This document shows positions 5,221 through 5,583 of a stretch of DNA of 5,583 nucleotides, piece by piece (within the stretch, counting starts at the first letter, position 1; each line of letters begins with the position of its first letter). The translations under genes and the position numbers were made by a program. The notes below the pieces were generated by a model. It saw only the letters and a list, made by a program, of their open reading frames with translations, made no database searches and was not told where the DNA came from. Source of the stretch: JAUSIF01 sp964620215 (lineage in GTDB: Bacteria > Pseudomonadota > Alphaproteobacteria > Rhizobiales > Xanthobacteraceae); assembly GCA_964620215.1 (NCBI GenBank), contig CAZUJE010000160.1, positions 1-5,583 of the forward strand, read 5' to 3'.

Positions 5221-5583
5221 AACCCGTCGCGCCGAACTCGCTTCGCAACGGCCCCGACGAGCACGGGCATTTTGGAAATTATGGCGGGCGTTTCGTCGCC
5301 GAGACGCTGATGCCGCTGATCCTCGATCTGGAGAAAGCCTATAACGACGCGAAAGCCGATCCTGCATTTCAAAAAGAAATGGACGGCTATCTCGCAAATT
5401 ACGTCGGCCGTCCGAGCCCGCTCTATTTCGCCGAGCGCATGACTGAGCACTTGAGGGGCGCGAAGATCTATTTCAAGCGCGAGGAGTTGAATCACACCGG
5501 CGCCCACAAGGTGAACAATGTGCTCGGCCAGATCATGGTCGCTCGCCGCTTGGGCAAGAAGCGCATCATCGCCGAGACGGGTG
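5217..5583 (+). CDS. trpB: Tryptophan synthase beta chain, N-terminal part (cut by window end)
   Basis: Condenses indole with L-serine to tryptophan using PLP, in an alpha2-beta2 complex with TrpA. The first 122 residues are visible of a family length of about 400; the frame is open to the window edge. Recognisable segments are HGHFGNYGGRFVAETLMPLI (17-36), VGRPSPLYFAERMTE (63-77), KIYFKREELNHTGAHKVNN (83-101) and RIIAETG (116-122). Lys98 in HTGAHK is the PLP-binding lysine, and Glu120 is the catalytic acid, 22 residues later as in Salmonella TrpB (Lys87/Glu109). The start GTG overlaps the trpF stop (GTGA, 5217-5220), pointing to translational coupling. The N-terminus MKPVAPNSLRNGPDE is consistent with alphaproteobacterial TrpB. 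trpA most likely follows. Confidence 0.97.
   Translation, partial: MKPVAPNSLRNGPDEHGHFGNYGGRFVAETLMPLILDLEKAYNDAKADPAFQKEMDGYLANYVGRPSPLYFAERMTEHLRGAKIYFKREELNHTGAHKVNNVLGQIMVARRLGKKRIIAETG

Noticed and set aside
1..5583. Search for CRISPR arrays, insertion sequences, tRNA genes, toxin-antitoxin or defence genes
   Set aside because: No repeat arrays, transposase motifs, tRNA-like folds or unexplained gene-sized gaps were seen; the largest intergenic gap is 146 bp and is accounted for by a terminator, a promoter and a ribosome binding site.

Overview
This window reads as an ordinary chromosomal core-gene region of an alphaproteobacterium, most likely of the order Hyphomicrobiales (Rhizobiales) and possibly Nitrobacteraceae-like. 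The evidence is the GC-rich sequence with strong third-position GC bias, the alphaproteobacterial style of the S1 C-terminal tail and of SppA, the CTTGAA/CTAGAT-type promoter, and the trpF-trpB junction. The lineage call is inference from sequence style; no search was run. All seven genes are on the plus strand, and there is no sign of mobile elements, tRNA or rRNA genes, or CRISPR.

Region by region: (1) 17-1714 is rpsA, ribosomal protein S1 with six S1 domains, closed by a strong GAAA-loop intrinsic terminator (1739-1769). (2) The 146-bp gap to 1860 holds that terminator, a plausible sigma70 promoter (1793-1822) and a clear ribosome binding site for sppA (1861-2835), a membrane-anchored signal peptide peptidase with a visible Ser/Lys dyad. 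(3) A 54-bp gap with a weak terminator-like hairpin leads to ihfB (2890-3180), the beta subunit of integration host factor. (4) A 43-bp gap carries a perfect 16-bp palindrome over the ribosome binding site of lapA (3224-3559), a small two-helix membrane protein. (5) lapA is followed after 14 bp by a GTG-initiated ornithine cyclodeaminase/mu-crystallin family protein (3574-4518) that lacks the catalytic Asp of true ornithine cyclodeaminase. (6) Then come trpF (4543-5220) and trpB (from 5217, cut by the window end), which overlap by 4 nt.

From ihfB to trpB the spacing is short or overlapping, so ihfB-lapA-OCD-trpF-trpB may be one transcription unit, with read-through from sppA possible. The order rpsA-ihfB-lapA is an old conserved arrangement. 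Here sppA is interposed, and tryptophan genes follow in place of the lapB/pyrF seen downstream of lapA in gammaproteobacteria. TrpF and TrpB catalyse the third-from-last and last steps of tryptophan synthesis; trpA probably lies just beyond the window.

No new multi-gene system is evident. The most interesting signals are regulatory: GANTC sites (the CcrM methylation motif of Alphaproteobacteria) are clustered in two intergenic regions, four within 49 bp around the lapA start and two exactly 10 bp apart on and beside the putative sppA -10 element. The lapA ribosome binding site lies inside a palindrome. The OCD-family enzyme is likely a reductase rather than a cyclodeaminase.
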